Part shown: in pieces, positions 43,601 to 55,200 of the stretch | Layout: each line of letters starts with the position of its first letter | Numbering within the stretch: the stretch's first letter is position 1 | DNA from: Dipylidium caninum | Lineage: Eukaryota > Platyhelminthes > Cestoda > Cyclophyllidea > Dipylidiidae | Direction: 5' to 3' | Length of the DNA: 64,000 bases | Assembly (NCBI GenBank): GCA_017562135.1 | Contig: QEYB01000388.1 | Location: 372,001-436,000 of the forward strand | Made by a program: the position numbers and the translations under genes | The notes under the pieces: model-generated | What the model saw: the letters and a program-made list of their open reading frames with translations, nothing else | What the model was told of the DNA's origin: nothing | Databases searched by the model: none

Positions 43601-45454
43601 CTTTTTGCTATCTCAGATGTTGTCGGAAAAGGACCTCACTCTACCATAGTCTCAACAACCACGTCGTCGATCAATGATGGTCGCCCGGAATGGGTCTTAT
43701 CGGAAAGATCGAAATCACCTGTTTCAAATTTGCCGAAGCATCTTCTGCATGTCATATCAGAAACTATACCTTCCACACAAACTTTGAATAAATTCCTGTA
43801 ACATTTTTTCCCCGTTGAAAATTGTATAAAATACACCACCACTTCGCACTTAAGACTAACTTTAATCAACTTTGTGTTAGTAAATTTGTTACGGCAGTTT
43901 GTATATGTCAAGCGATAAAGACGGAGGCAAAAATACGCCAAATAAACATGTGCTAAGTATCGAAAAGTGTCATAGACAGGAACAGAACTTTCCGGTATTT
44001 CTGATACATAAACATCTAAGAGAACACGTCAAAGAAAGGAAAGGCGCCAATGAAATAAAGGAAAAATAGTAAGAGGATATTAATAAATCCTGTTGATAAA
44101 GTAAATGATTTTCGCTAGTGCTCTGTACAATTCCTAAGAAAGCCTATAAAATATGATCGAGGAGGACGAGTATAGTAACGTCAGACCAGAGTTAAAACAA
44201 AGAGAAATTTACGGGGACACCAATATCGAGATGCACTAAAGAATAAGCAGTATTAAAAGCTCTATTAGAAATGTAATATAACAAACATGAGAATATAGAT
44301 CATGAGAAAAAACTAATTTGCATGGAATAAGGGAGAATTTGTCGTAATAAAAAAAGTGGAAGACATTATGATGGCTCACCTTGTCATAACCAAAGAAAGC
44401 ATCTCTTTCAGCCTGTGAACAACTCCGACCAACAGGGCTTACGTTGAGCATCCCCTTACGGAATTCTATGAATGTGCCCCGTTTCACCGGCAGTTTGATG
44501 TCAGAGAGATATCTCAAAATAAAATTTATCAATTTTTGCAATAACTCTTCGCCAAGATGTGAAGCGATGTCCTAAATATAATGAAAAGCATTTCTCTAAA
44601 CAAAAAACGAGATGTGGTTTAGAATTAAAATATGTCATTCATGGTGCTAATTGCTATGTGCATGGTCAAATGGGAGAATAAGTACTAAGAAACAGATAAT
44701 TACAAAAGTATAACGAACGAATTTATAATGTTATTAAATATAACTTTTCAAGATAAAATTCCAATGAATTTCGCATGCATGGAGTAATGAGAATACATAT
44801 GGGTGAAATGGCAGACATTTTAAGGTAGTAAACATAATATTTAGCAAGGTATAACACCTTTGACGCAATTAGTTGTCCATATTGGAAGGCTACGAGCCCA
44901 TTTTCTGTAAAGACATGTTTAAACTTTGACAGGGCTTCAAGTCCGCCCATTTGCTCAGCGATTTTTTCCAAGTCGGAACCGCCTACAAGAGCAACGGTGA
45001 TCTTCTTATCCAATTCACGAAGTAACTGGAACATTTCAGGAGTAATGACCTAAGACGGAAAGATATTATGATGAAAAAGCCTAATTATAGAGAATGAAAA
45101 AATCGAGCAAAGATAAATAGATGTCCGAAAAAAGTAAACAAATAATTGGTATTAAAACCGTAAGAATAAGGGCGGGATAACATTTAACGCCCAAGCAGAA
45201 TAGTTTGTTTAACTAAAAACAAAGGACGCTTCCAAAAATAAGAGTAATATATCGTAAGGACTGAAAAAAAACATTTAAATGCATAGAAAAACAACACATT
45301 TACGAATAAGGTATGTACAACCCAAGGCGGCAACCGAGAACATGAAATGCGAGAACCGCAGTATCTAAAAAATAACGAGAATATAAACACTTGCCTGACG
45401 TGGTTTCGTAAGCGTGCCGTCTACGTCAAAGAGGCATATGTCACCGCAAGCCAT
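40694..45454 (-). CDS. Phosphomannomutase
   Basis: Cytosolic HAD-family enzyme that converts mannose-6-phosphate to mannose-1-phosphate for GDP-mannose, N-glycan and GPI synthesis. Five exons, each a whole number of codons: 45454-45395, 45049-44858, 44571-44380, 41904-41719 and 40798-40694. The product is 244 residues, against about 246 for human PMM2. The catalytic motif is [13 protein letters not shown] (nucleophile Asp and acid/base Asp). Further family blocks are [73 protein letters not shown] and [16 protein letters not shown], which holds metal-binding residues. The first intron uses a GC donor (CAG|GCAAGT). Intron 3 is about 2.5 kb and carries a mariner relic. It runs head to head with the PHIP/BRWD gene. 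Confidence 0.96.
41905..44379 (-). other. Long phosphomannomutase intron 3
   Basis: AT-rich intron between the exon ending in FFGYDK and the exon beginning VHKIREEM (GTGAGC donor, GTAG acceptor). Apart from the mariner relic at 43236-43870 I see no coding or RNA gene in it. Confidence 0.7.
43236..43870 (-). mobile_element. Mariner-type transposon relic in an intron
   Basis: On the minus strand, from 43870 down, the mariner transposase DNA-binding domain is readable: [20 protein letters not shown] (about 43747-43688), preceded by a helix-turn-helix-like stretch. Around 43406 the block [11 protein letters not shown] matches the catalytic DNARPH block, and about 43320 a shifted frame gives [13 protein letters not shown], like the family's YSPDLAPSDYHLF with the last catalytic Asp changed. 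Only about 635 bases remain where the coding region should be about 1035, there are stops and shifts between the blocks, and terminal inverted repeats were not found. This is a dead, internally deleted copy inserted in phosphomannomutase intron 3 in the same orientation as the gene. Confidence 0.85.
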
Positions 45455-46255
45455 GATCAACAAGAAGTGGTATCGATTGTACCGGGATGGAGAGTAGACG
45501 CCAGCAAAGAACCATGAGCTCATACGAACAAACACGTTGGACAAAATTGGAAGGAAATATCTAAATAAGAGCCAAAGGTCCTTACACCATACACTAAGTG
45601 GCTATAAATTCTTATATATGTATTAATACACTTAACGGATCTGTATAAATGGCAGTTAACCGTCAATTGTTGATCATATTTAGTAGGACGGTTTGTGGTG
45701 AAATGTGATAAAAATTACAGGAAGGATGTTCGCGACAGGCACCAGTTGCCGTTCAACAAAGTTTGCAGGTGTGTCCTCAATCCGTAAAGCTAAAACTTAT
45801 TCCCAGTCTTCCATAGTGGGGAAATTATTGGAGTTAGCAATGCGTCTCGTCCGTTCGGGTTACATATTTGATGAATTAGGGCAATGTAATAATGTGCAGC
45901 TATCAACATTTATGATGTTTCTGTTTTTTAAATGCAGTTTTTGAACGACTTTCAAAAACAGGTATTTGAAATTAAACATGTTACACATGTCAATTCGTTT
46001 ATACGTGCGGCACTTTCAAAAACGACCTTTGTTTCTTTTGCCAATCATATGAGAGCCTTGAAATCTTTGGTGTCCATTGACGTGTAAATAGCACTCATCT
46101 ACGCACAGCTCAGTCAAATCACCTGTTATATCATATATTTAATATGTTCCAAAAGTTATGAGCTCATGAAGTAGCTTTTTTCGGATTTTGCTTGCCCAAC
46201 TCGACGCAACTTACTATTTCTGCAAATGAATAAATCAGGTTCACTTCACCCTTAG
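45455..46255. promoter_or_regulatory. Shared upstream region of two divergent genes
   Basis: Phosphomannomutase begins at 45454 on the minus strand and the first recognised PHIP/BRWD coding exon begins at 46256 on the plus strand. The first PHIP/BRWD exon with its ATG must lie in between or be very short. A frame with MFATGTSCRSTKFAGVSSIR at about 45726-45785 is a possible leader, but it has no homology to the family's start. No TATA box was placed. Confidence 0.45.
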
Positions 46256-49200
46256 CTACTTTATATCTGTAGAACTTCTTTACCTCGTATCAAGGTATCT
46301 CGATGCAGTAGGATGTCATGATGGATCTCAGGTATGTTTTTTATTCATTTAATGCGTTTTTAGGCCGTTAAGGATTTTATGAACAGGGAACACGTAAGGT
46401 GTTTTAACACGCGTAACGCTTTAGCCCCGGCAAGAGTGTGGTTTTGACAGCAAATCCGACATCAAAGCATACGAACACCTAGTAATTTTGATTTAAATCT
46501 TTATATCTCTAGGATCTCATCTTTAGAAATATGGAATCGGATTGTCTTAGTCAAGTTTGCAAGGAATTTTTTAACTTTTCGTCAGCTGATAAATCTGCTT
46601 GTCTTCGTTCACTTTCCTCACTACTAACCCTCATCAAATCCGAGAGTAAATTTTATTTCACATAATTTACTTTCTAAGATGTATACAAGTCATCACATGA
46701 CCGAGATTTTATCTCTTTCTACACAATGACTGGTTACTCCTGTGGTATTTGGCATTATCGGTCCGTCCCGAAACCTTTTGGATTTCTGTCCTTAATAACG
46801 CAAGATGTCTATAGGAAAATCGTGCTTCAGCAGCATGTCTTGGCGCATCGATCTGCAATCTATTGCCTAAAATACGACCGTCGTTTGGATTATCTAATCT
46901 CGGTAACATTCTCTAACGAACATTTTAATATGTCTCCGTAATGTTTATTTGTTACATATTGTAACAAAATTTCTGCATAGCAATGGTAATATTTCGACTC
47001 TTATAGGCATCCGACGACTATACCATAAAAATATGGTCCCTACGCTCCTTAATACCGGGTCTTTCTGCTCCACTTTTACGTCATACGCTTAGAGGCCACT
47101 TAGCCGAAATAATTGAAGTGGACATTTCTATTGACAACCATCTGATGGTTTCCGTGGATGCCGACTGTACACTAGTTATTTGGTGTCTTCGCACAGGTCA
47201 GCCTCTCGTCTCGTTTCGCGGATCACGTCGCAACAGGGTCATATCGGGTTTGAGCTTTTTATCAATTCCCCAATCATTTTTTAAATCTCGAAGTAAGACA
47301 TTGTTCTTTCGCCACGGTCTGTCACGTTTCATGGCGTGCTTAGCATTTTTCTTTATTTAGACGAGAAAGATGGGTGGCTTTTGGTGTCCTCTTACGGTTG
47401 CGGATTGCATTTTATTCGCTATACTCACACTCTCTTAGTTAGCGAAGAGAACGTTGGGTTGGGAATGAATGGATTCGTGGATCGCTGTTGTAAAATTCGA
47501 CTTCATCCTACGACTACCTTTCCCACTCGTGAGTCAGACACTGGTTCAGTTGGAAATACCAATGCTTTGGTTCTCGACGTTAGTCCAGGTTAGTTGGAGT
47601 TCTTGATGTTTTTCCTACTTGCTGGTTTACTTCGTACCATTTTGGCCTTCCTTGTTGACCAGGTGGACATCACGTGGCCGTTGGGTGTACCGACAACAGT
47701 GTACGGATTTTTACTTTCTCTGAAGGTGGGTGCCCTATCTCCGCTGGCCGGTTATCTGCCCATGAGGTGTGTGACACACTTTTATCTTGGTATTTGTCCC
47801 TTTTCAATATTTGAATGTTTTGTACATTAACGTGACATAATGCCACCCAAATACGATTTGCGCCCCTTCCTCAGCTTCTTTTGTTTATACTCGAGTTAAT
47901 CTTTACATTGACTCAGTTATTTTAACTTCTTTTTACCTGTTAAATAGACCGGTAGTCTGTTACAGTATAAATACATAACTGTTCTACTCAATTTATACTT
48001 TCTGAACTTTACATTTAGCAGTTACTATGCCACGTAGTATCCGCTAGCATCCTCAAACTTTCTGTTCCAATTTTGCTATCGTGTAGCACCTCGTTTCTTT
48101 AATTTCCTACAATATTTTCTTTATGATTTGGTTCCTATTTTAATAATAAATTATCACACATTATTATTAATTCTGTTTATTTGAATGGACACATTTGTTG
48201 AAGCTTGAGCATTATTTGACTAAGTCGTCTAGTAAAGTCGACGACTATATTTCGTAGCTTGCGTTCATCATATTCTTTCATAATTACTTTTGGCTATTCA
48301 TCCAATGTCAGTCATATGCGTTATTTATACTAGCAAATATATTTGTTACATAATCGTTTTGTATTTTGATTCAATAGGATCATGTAAATAGTGTAGCCTT
48401 CAGCAATTCTGGTGTGCAGCTTGCCACTGGATCTGCGGACGGAGGTAATTGTTGGCTCTGGAACCTTCGGGCCGGTCTTTGGACAGGCACGGAATTAAAA
48501 CTACGTAAACGGTAAGCACACTACACAAGATTTTGCCCTTGTGCCTTTACCATTAGATGCTTTCGCATACAGGCCCAAGAGTCGTCCGTGTATTCTGCGT
48601 TGGAGTCACAAGGATACTTATCTCGTTGTCTGTTTCAAAAGTGGCGCTGTAAATATCTTCTCTGGAAGAAATGGTGAAAGGATTTCTACTCTTACTGTGA
48701 GTATGATATTTGATAATCTGGTATCTGTGGAAATGAGAACCTTCTGCGGCCGAAATCCTTTAGCAAACATTTCATTGGGTTCAGTTAGACCACTTATTTA
48801 TCTTTAACAAATGTTTGGGCTCGAAATCTATAGCTACTCTCCCATACACTACACCTTTTGTCGATATCCTTTTAACAAGATTGTACACATTTAAATTTGT
48901 CTAACTGTATCAAGTATTATTTTAAACAATTGAGTTTTGTTAATATAATCGAATTTTTAAACGGAAGAGCGTCATTCGACAATATATTGTGTGTCTGAAC
49001 GGCCAATGACCGTTTTCCTACCCGTCAATATGTTGGCGTATGGGTGAATTGCTACCTAGACAATATCCTTCTAAAATGTTTGTTTTAATTGAACTTGATG
49101 TATCTCGTTTAACAGCTCACTAGTATTTTTTTATTTGAAGACAGTAACCTATTTCGATACATACCATGGATTAATGCATAATCTACCTCTATTTTCAAAA

Positions 49201-52200
49201 TACTGTGTAAATCTGGTTGATTAACGTTTACTCCTACATTCGCTTCCATTAAAATCGTCAATAGGTTCAATGAAACTTCGTCTGTACATGGTTATCTTTT
49301 ATGTGCCCTTTCCACTTCATAAATTTTACATTTGGAAAATGGTATCTTCCCTTTGCCTGACTCGTTTTTAAAGGATGCTTTTTCAAGATAACAGCCACAA
49401 GCCTTTATCTGTTTTGATTACCATAAAATATATATATAGTCAACGGAAAGGAGGACCCAGATTAGTCTGTGAGATATCGGAGGAACAGGTTAGGGAGCAA
49501 TTAATTAGTTTGCCGAATATGATGGGTTTCTTGCATTAATTCATTCATCGAGCTCTATGGAAAGAATTCGTGCTTCTTCGTACACCCTACTAGTTTGTGA
49601 TAGTTTAATGTTAAATACTGTTTAAAGAAATGCATTACCTTCACAGGGTCATGAAGGCGCAGTTTATGCTGTTGCCACGTCACCACTTTGCGAGGAAGTC
49701 TTAGCAACTGGTGGGGCCGACGGTCGCTTCTACATATGGCGTCTTGGCGCATCTCAAGCTGTTGCTCCTTCCATCCTCTTCTTCTATCGTTTTCCGGCCC
49801 CTCAACCGACTACTGACTTGGGTATAACCTGGCTTCAGTCCACCGAACTTGAGGTTCCCTTGGTCAACGAAACAGGGCCCACAGTAGCGACGATGGACTT
49901 GTCCCAAGAGTTGCCTACAGTGACGGCAGAAGATGAGGAAGAGAGGCGACGTCTCCGTGGTGAAAGTGCTCTACAGAGTCAGCGTATAACTTGCTGTGTC
50001 GCGATGCCCACCGCCAATGGACCAGGTTTCCTTGTAGCCACAAAGGCTGGTGTCATCTCACTATTCGCGCCAAGTCTAGAAATTGAACCTGTCAATCGAC
50101 TTCCCGGTGCTGAGGTAGTAGTATTTTCCATGTCACTTAGCCCCTCTACTTATCGGTTTTTCGTTTATTATAGAGACATGAACATGTCGATGTAAAGTCT
50201 TTCAGTTAAATGATTTTTTACTTGATACATACTATTTTATGAAAATGTTCAAAGTAACTGAATAAATAACCCAGAAAGCATAGTAATTTCAACATACTTA
50301 TCAAGTTTCTTTCGACTGGAACTTGCTAATTGAGTTGTTTTCGCAATCATTGGTAGCACCCGTTAACTGTCTGACATATTTTATGTAGACCCCTTTAGTT
50401 TTCTGTTTAAACGAGGTCTCTACCAAGTATTTTCTCGCACGAACATGGATTGGTTGTCCCTGGTCTGGAAACAAGTGCTGCAAAACCATTCCATGACATT
50501 GTCACCAATTTAACAACCTTGCATTAAGTATACTACACATCAAATGTAATATTTTTGCCTCAAAAGTATTTTCCATGGTCGCCACCGCTACCACCACTGG
50601 TAATAGCTTTAAAACATGTAATAATCATGCGTTCAAAAAATAACTACTTATTATTTACTCTGAAGCCACCGCCTTACGAAGAGCAATTTCTACACTGGGA
50701 AATGGATAACGCGGCGTTACGGGAGGTGCCTCAGCAGTCTAATAATGTGGCATTGGCTCTGGGTTCTCCAGCTTCCAGCCAGTCCTTTAACACGAGTGGA
50801 GCCTCTCAAGTTAACCAGGTCCAACAACAGCAGCAGCATCTCCAGCAGGATGCATCGTCATCAAACAGTAACAGCAACGACAGCGTTAGTGAGGTCTTTT
50901 TACCTCCTCCTGGCGTGTTGTTCCAACTCGTTCATGAGCCTAGTGGCGTTCCCTTTTCCCGACTTCCGCCAGCCTATCTGACCACCTTGAGAGGTTACCC
51001 TTATCCTCCTGACAGACAAGTTGCCCAGGTGCCTGGCAGACGCGCTTTCAGGTTGATCGATGCTAAACCAACCACCATGGTGGATGACGGTAAGACTCAT
51101 CAACTTTTTTCTTCTGTAAATTTATGCTTCTACTTTATTCCCTTGTCCTGGGTGATTTAAACGCAAATTTTTCCATTATGCCACAACAGATCGCCTTTTA
51201 CTGTCTGGCAAAACACCTCATCGATATAATGTAGTGAATGAAAAAGACATGTTTGGGGCATACAAAAAAAAAACAGGCAATAGCATTGCTTGGTGGACTC
51301 TGACGAATTGCCTTAGGCCCAAGAAACTTTGCTTCCAAATAAAAGCCCTTGTCGCATGCAACAGCTTAACTTAGCCTTGCAATGATAAATGCCTCTGATG
51401 GCGTTATGCCACCTGAAGGCCTTCATTCTCCTTCGCAATAATTAAACCATTGTTATTTATAATGAAGAACTTGTGTAAACAGGTGAAGTATGTCCTTTGT
51501 TCACTTAAAAAGAAATTTCAGATTTTCTATGGGCGCCACTAACCATCTCTAAGACATGAGAAGTGCGCTAAAATATGTCCAGTAAATGGCCAGCTGGGCA
51601 GGCGTGATGAGGAGGTCAGACTAATTTATGGTCCCTTTTAAGTGGGGTTACATTCTCTACTCAAACCGGCATTCGTGTGTCTGCTCAAGTTGGCATTACA
51701 TTTACATATGATAATTACTCCAGTCGCTACAAATAGCGCCCACATTTCTTAATTGTCACTCATACTGCGCTAAAGGTACGTGCTTTAATCCGAATTGTAG
51801 GACTTCATTCCGAGCTTCGCATCGGCGTTTCAACTCTCACCTTGCCCTACTCGTATTTCTAATGCAAAAATTTTCTCAATTTCTCAAATACCTTATCTCT
51901 TCCCCTTCCTTTTATTGCTCTTTTTTACTTTTTTTTTGCTCAATGAGGGTACTTGACCTTCGGGGCAGAACTTATAAGCGACTAAGAGCGCTGAAGTCGA
52001 ATGAGAATATGTTAGAGTAAAACGACTCAGCTGTGTTCGTTTTCCGAGAACTCCTCATTTGCAGATCTCACTTCGCCCCCTTCATATTACTGTTCTAAGG
52101 ATACTCACGACATCACAATTTTTTTTAAATATTTAAGTGATATGGCTTCTGGCGTGGTGTTTTCATCAATTAGCTTCCCAGAGTATTTTCATTTTCACTT

Positions 52201-55200
52201 ATGAAACATATTTTTACACCTTTTAAAAGTTACCATTACAGCAGACCTTGACAGTTTCAATTTTTTCCCCAAAATAATTGACATAAAGGAGATAAAAATA
52301 ACATATAAAATTGTATGTTAAAGCCAGTGCCTGGTGTAACCGAGGCTTAATAAAATTGGACAGTAAATTTGAAATTGACTAGATTTTATACATTACATAG
52401 TAAAATGGACAATTTTGGATTGTCATTTTGTTCTCTCCTTCAGATGGTGATGAGGTTGTTGTGGACGACATACAATTCGCCACTAACGTTCCACCTACCT
52501 ACTACTACCCCAGCCCCCTTCCATCGTCGGCGACAAGAGACCACAACAAAACTTACTTTTGGCGTTGTCACTGGCTCTCTGGTGAAGATGACCTCATCCG
52601 TCCTCTCTCGAGGGATGCTGTGAAGTGGGTTTCCTGCATGACACCGTCATTTTTATTCTTCCTACCACTCACTTCGTTCAACCGAGGGTCATTTTCTACT
52701 TCTAGGTTGGAACTTGATAAATTTTTAGCTCGACAAGAGAGCGAAAAGAGGGCCTCTAGAGAGGAATCGCGGTCTTTCATGGATGGTGACGTTAACAACT
52801 CGGTGATTGCGAACTCGGAGAATGCCGTTCAGTCGGCCTCAGGTTTGGGCGATACACAATCGTCGTCGTCAATGCTGCTGCCAGGTGAGACGGTCAACGG
52901 GGGCAGAGGCGGAGATGATGTCTTTCAGTTACCAAGCGACTTGATTTTGGACGGAGATGTGGGAGAGGCGGCGGACGACTCGGAAAACGATTCAGATTGG
53001 TCTGCACATAGGAACGTCGAGGTGGACTGGAGCTCCAGTCGAACTCGTCGTACTCGCGCCGCAACTTATCGGTCTCGTACCAGACGCTCCCACCCTGAGG
53101 CTACTGATCAAGTATTAGTCATATTTTTTACCTTGCGATGAATGATCTGTACTCAAAGCCCAATTTTTGTTTATTTTTTTCACATCATTGTTCAGCAGGT
53201 AAAAATTATCAGACTATTTTTATCCAATTGACAAGGCCGTATCCCTAGTAAATTAGGCTTTAAATTCACCAATCGTTATGTCTATGTTTTCCAATGTTGG
53301 AATGAATTTAATCCCATCTCTTTTCCTTGATAAGTCCATGTTTTTATCCGCTATATTCCCCGTAATATATGCGTAAGCTCTCATTAGCATGGAAAAGATG
53401 AGTTACAGATAGTTTCCTCACTTTTTATTTCTGATTTCTACTAATCTTATTAGCTGTTTGATTTCCATCTTTGCTCTAGATCATAGCTAAACTGCTACCC
53501 TTTCCTGTTAAGCTTGAAACAATTATTTTAGTCTCAATTTGACATGCAAAGATTATTTACTTATTGTTACACACCGAGTCTTAGGAGTATAAGCATCAGG
53601 CAATAATGCTAATTTGTACACATTCCTTTTTAAATGCAAAATCATTTTTTTAAATTTTTTAGTTGTTGAAATGTACTACTTCTAGGAAACTGTGATCAGG
53701 AAGTGTTTTCTCTCGTGATATTAGCATCTACGCTTTGTTCATCCACCGTTAATCTTACAAATGTCAAAACATGAATTTCTAATCTCATTTTAATGTTTTT
53801 AAAAATGGTAGATTCAAAGGTTCGCCCTTCAAGTGATTATTTAAAATCCTTTTTATCGTAAGTCATATTACGCGGATGAATGTCTGGCCTTATACTCATG
53901 CGAATTTACTAACTTGAAGTTGGGTTTTAGTCACACTCACGGTTAGCCACTTTAATGTCTCGAGCATAGTTCGAAAATTTACTCACAAAGTCAAGTGTAG
54001 TGTTGATCGGAAATTGTAATTTGAAATAGAAAGTCTTGATTCAATGACTGTCTTTGGTGCTCGCTTAGCAATTTGAGGTTCAAGTTTTTTCTTTCCTTTC
54101 TTAAGACTGCTTCCACAGGTAGTCGCCTCAACGACGATGAACTTGCAAGTCCACCATTGAATGGGAGTTTAGATTCTGTAATTCGGCGTTCGGCAAGACA
54201 ACGCCAGAGACGTCGACGCGAGCGTCAAGATCAACTTTCCTTGGCTACTCAACTGGAAGCGGTGCGCACATTGAGGCGTGCGCGAAGATCCGAACGCTTA
54301 AGACGATGTCGTCGGCAACGTGGTCTTTCTGAGGCGGCCAATGCGCCACGAGGAAGTGCAACGGTGCCGAGAGACGTAACAGAACCGGTAGCTTTAGATA
54401 GACTGGAGGAACTAGAAATGAATGATGAAGTCATCGAAGTTTGCGATCCCATCCCTGCCAATCCTCGGGAACGAATCAAACAGCAACTTATCCGCAGTAT
54501 CGACTTTATTACTTCGGTAGGTGTCAGTAGTACGGCCGTGTTATAACACTAAGTCAAAAGCTTAACTTTATTATTCTCACTAATGAAGCTCAAAAGTCTT
54601 TTTCTCTTTTCCCTATGAAGTTAATAATCTCAACGTTTTGTAAATTATCATAATTATCCTTTATTAATGTTTAAACTTTGGGAGTTTATTTTCTTGTAGT
54701 TATGTTTTAAGCTAATGGAATCCAGTTGCTCTTGAAAATTCAAGAGCCTTTGAGTGGATGTCATAGTATCTTGGTGCATGAGTGAATATGTGACTTATTT
54801 TTTGATACAGCACATTTGAAGGTTGTTTGTAGTGGTAGACTTATGGGGTGGATTTGGAATTCGTAGGTATAGACGACTTGAACTTCCAAAGTAAAGGGTT
54901 TTGGATTAAACATTTTCACGATGATGCCATCACCTTGACCTGATGTTGTCATCTCTTCAATGCCCGAGAATACCCGCCCTAAATCTGGCCATGCCTGAAT
55001 TACATCACTTTGCTTCTTTCTCTTACGTTATTACGTTAAAAACTATTGTAAAAATTTCCTCTGTGATCCTACAATGTTTTCAATTCTGTAGGCTATATAT
55101 CTAGAGGAAGCACAAATTTGCACATTTTTTCGAAAAAATTAATGGAACATAAAAACGGCACCGTGTTCTCCGGTATTCCAAAATTTCATAATGAATTTGA

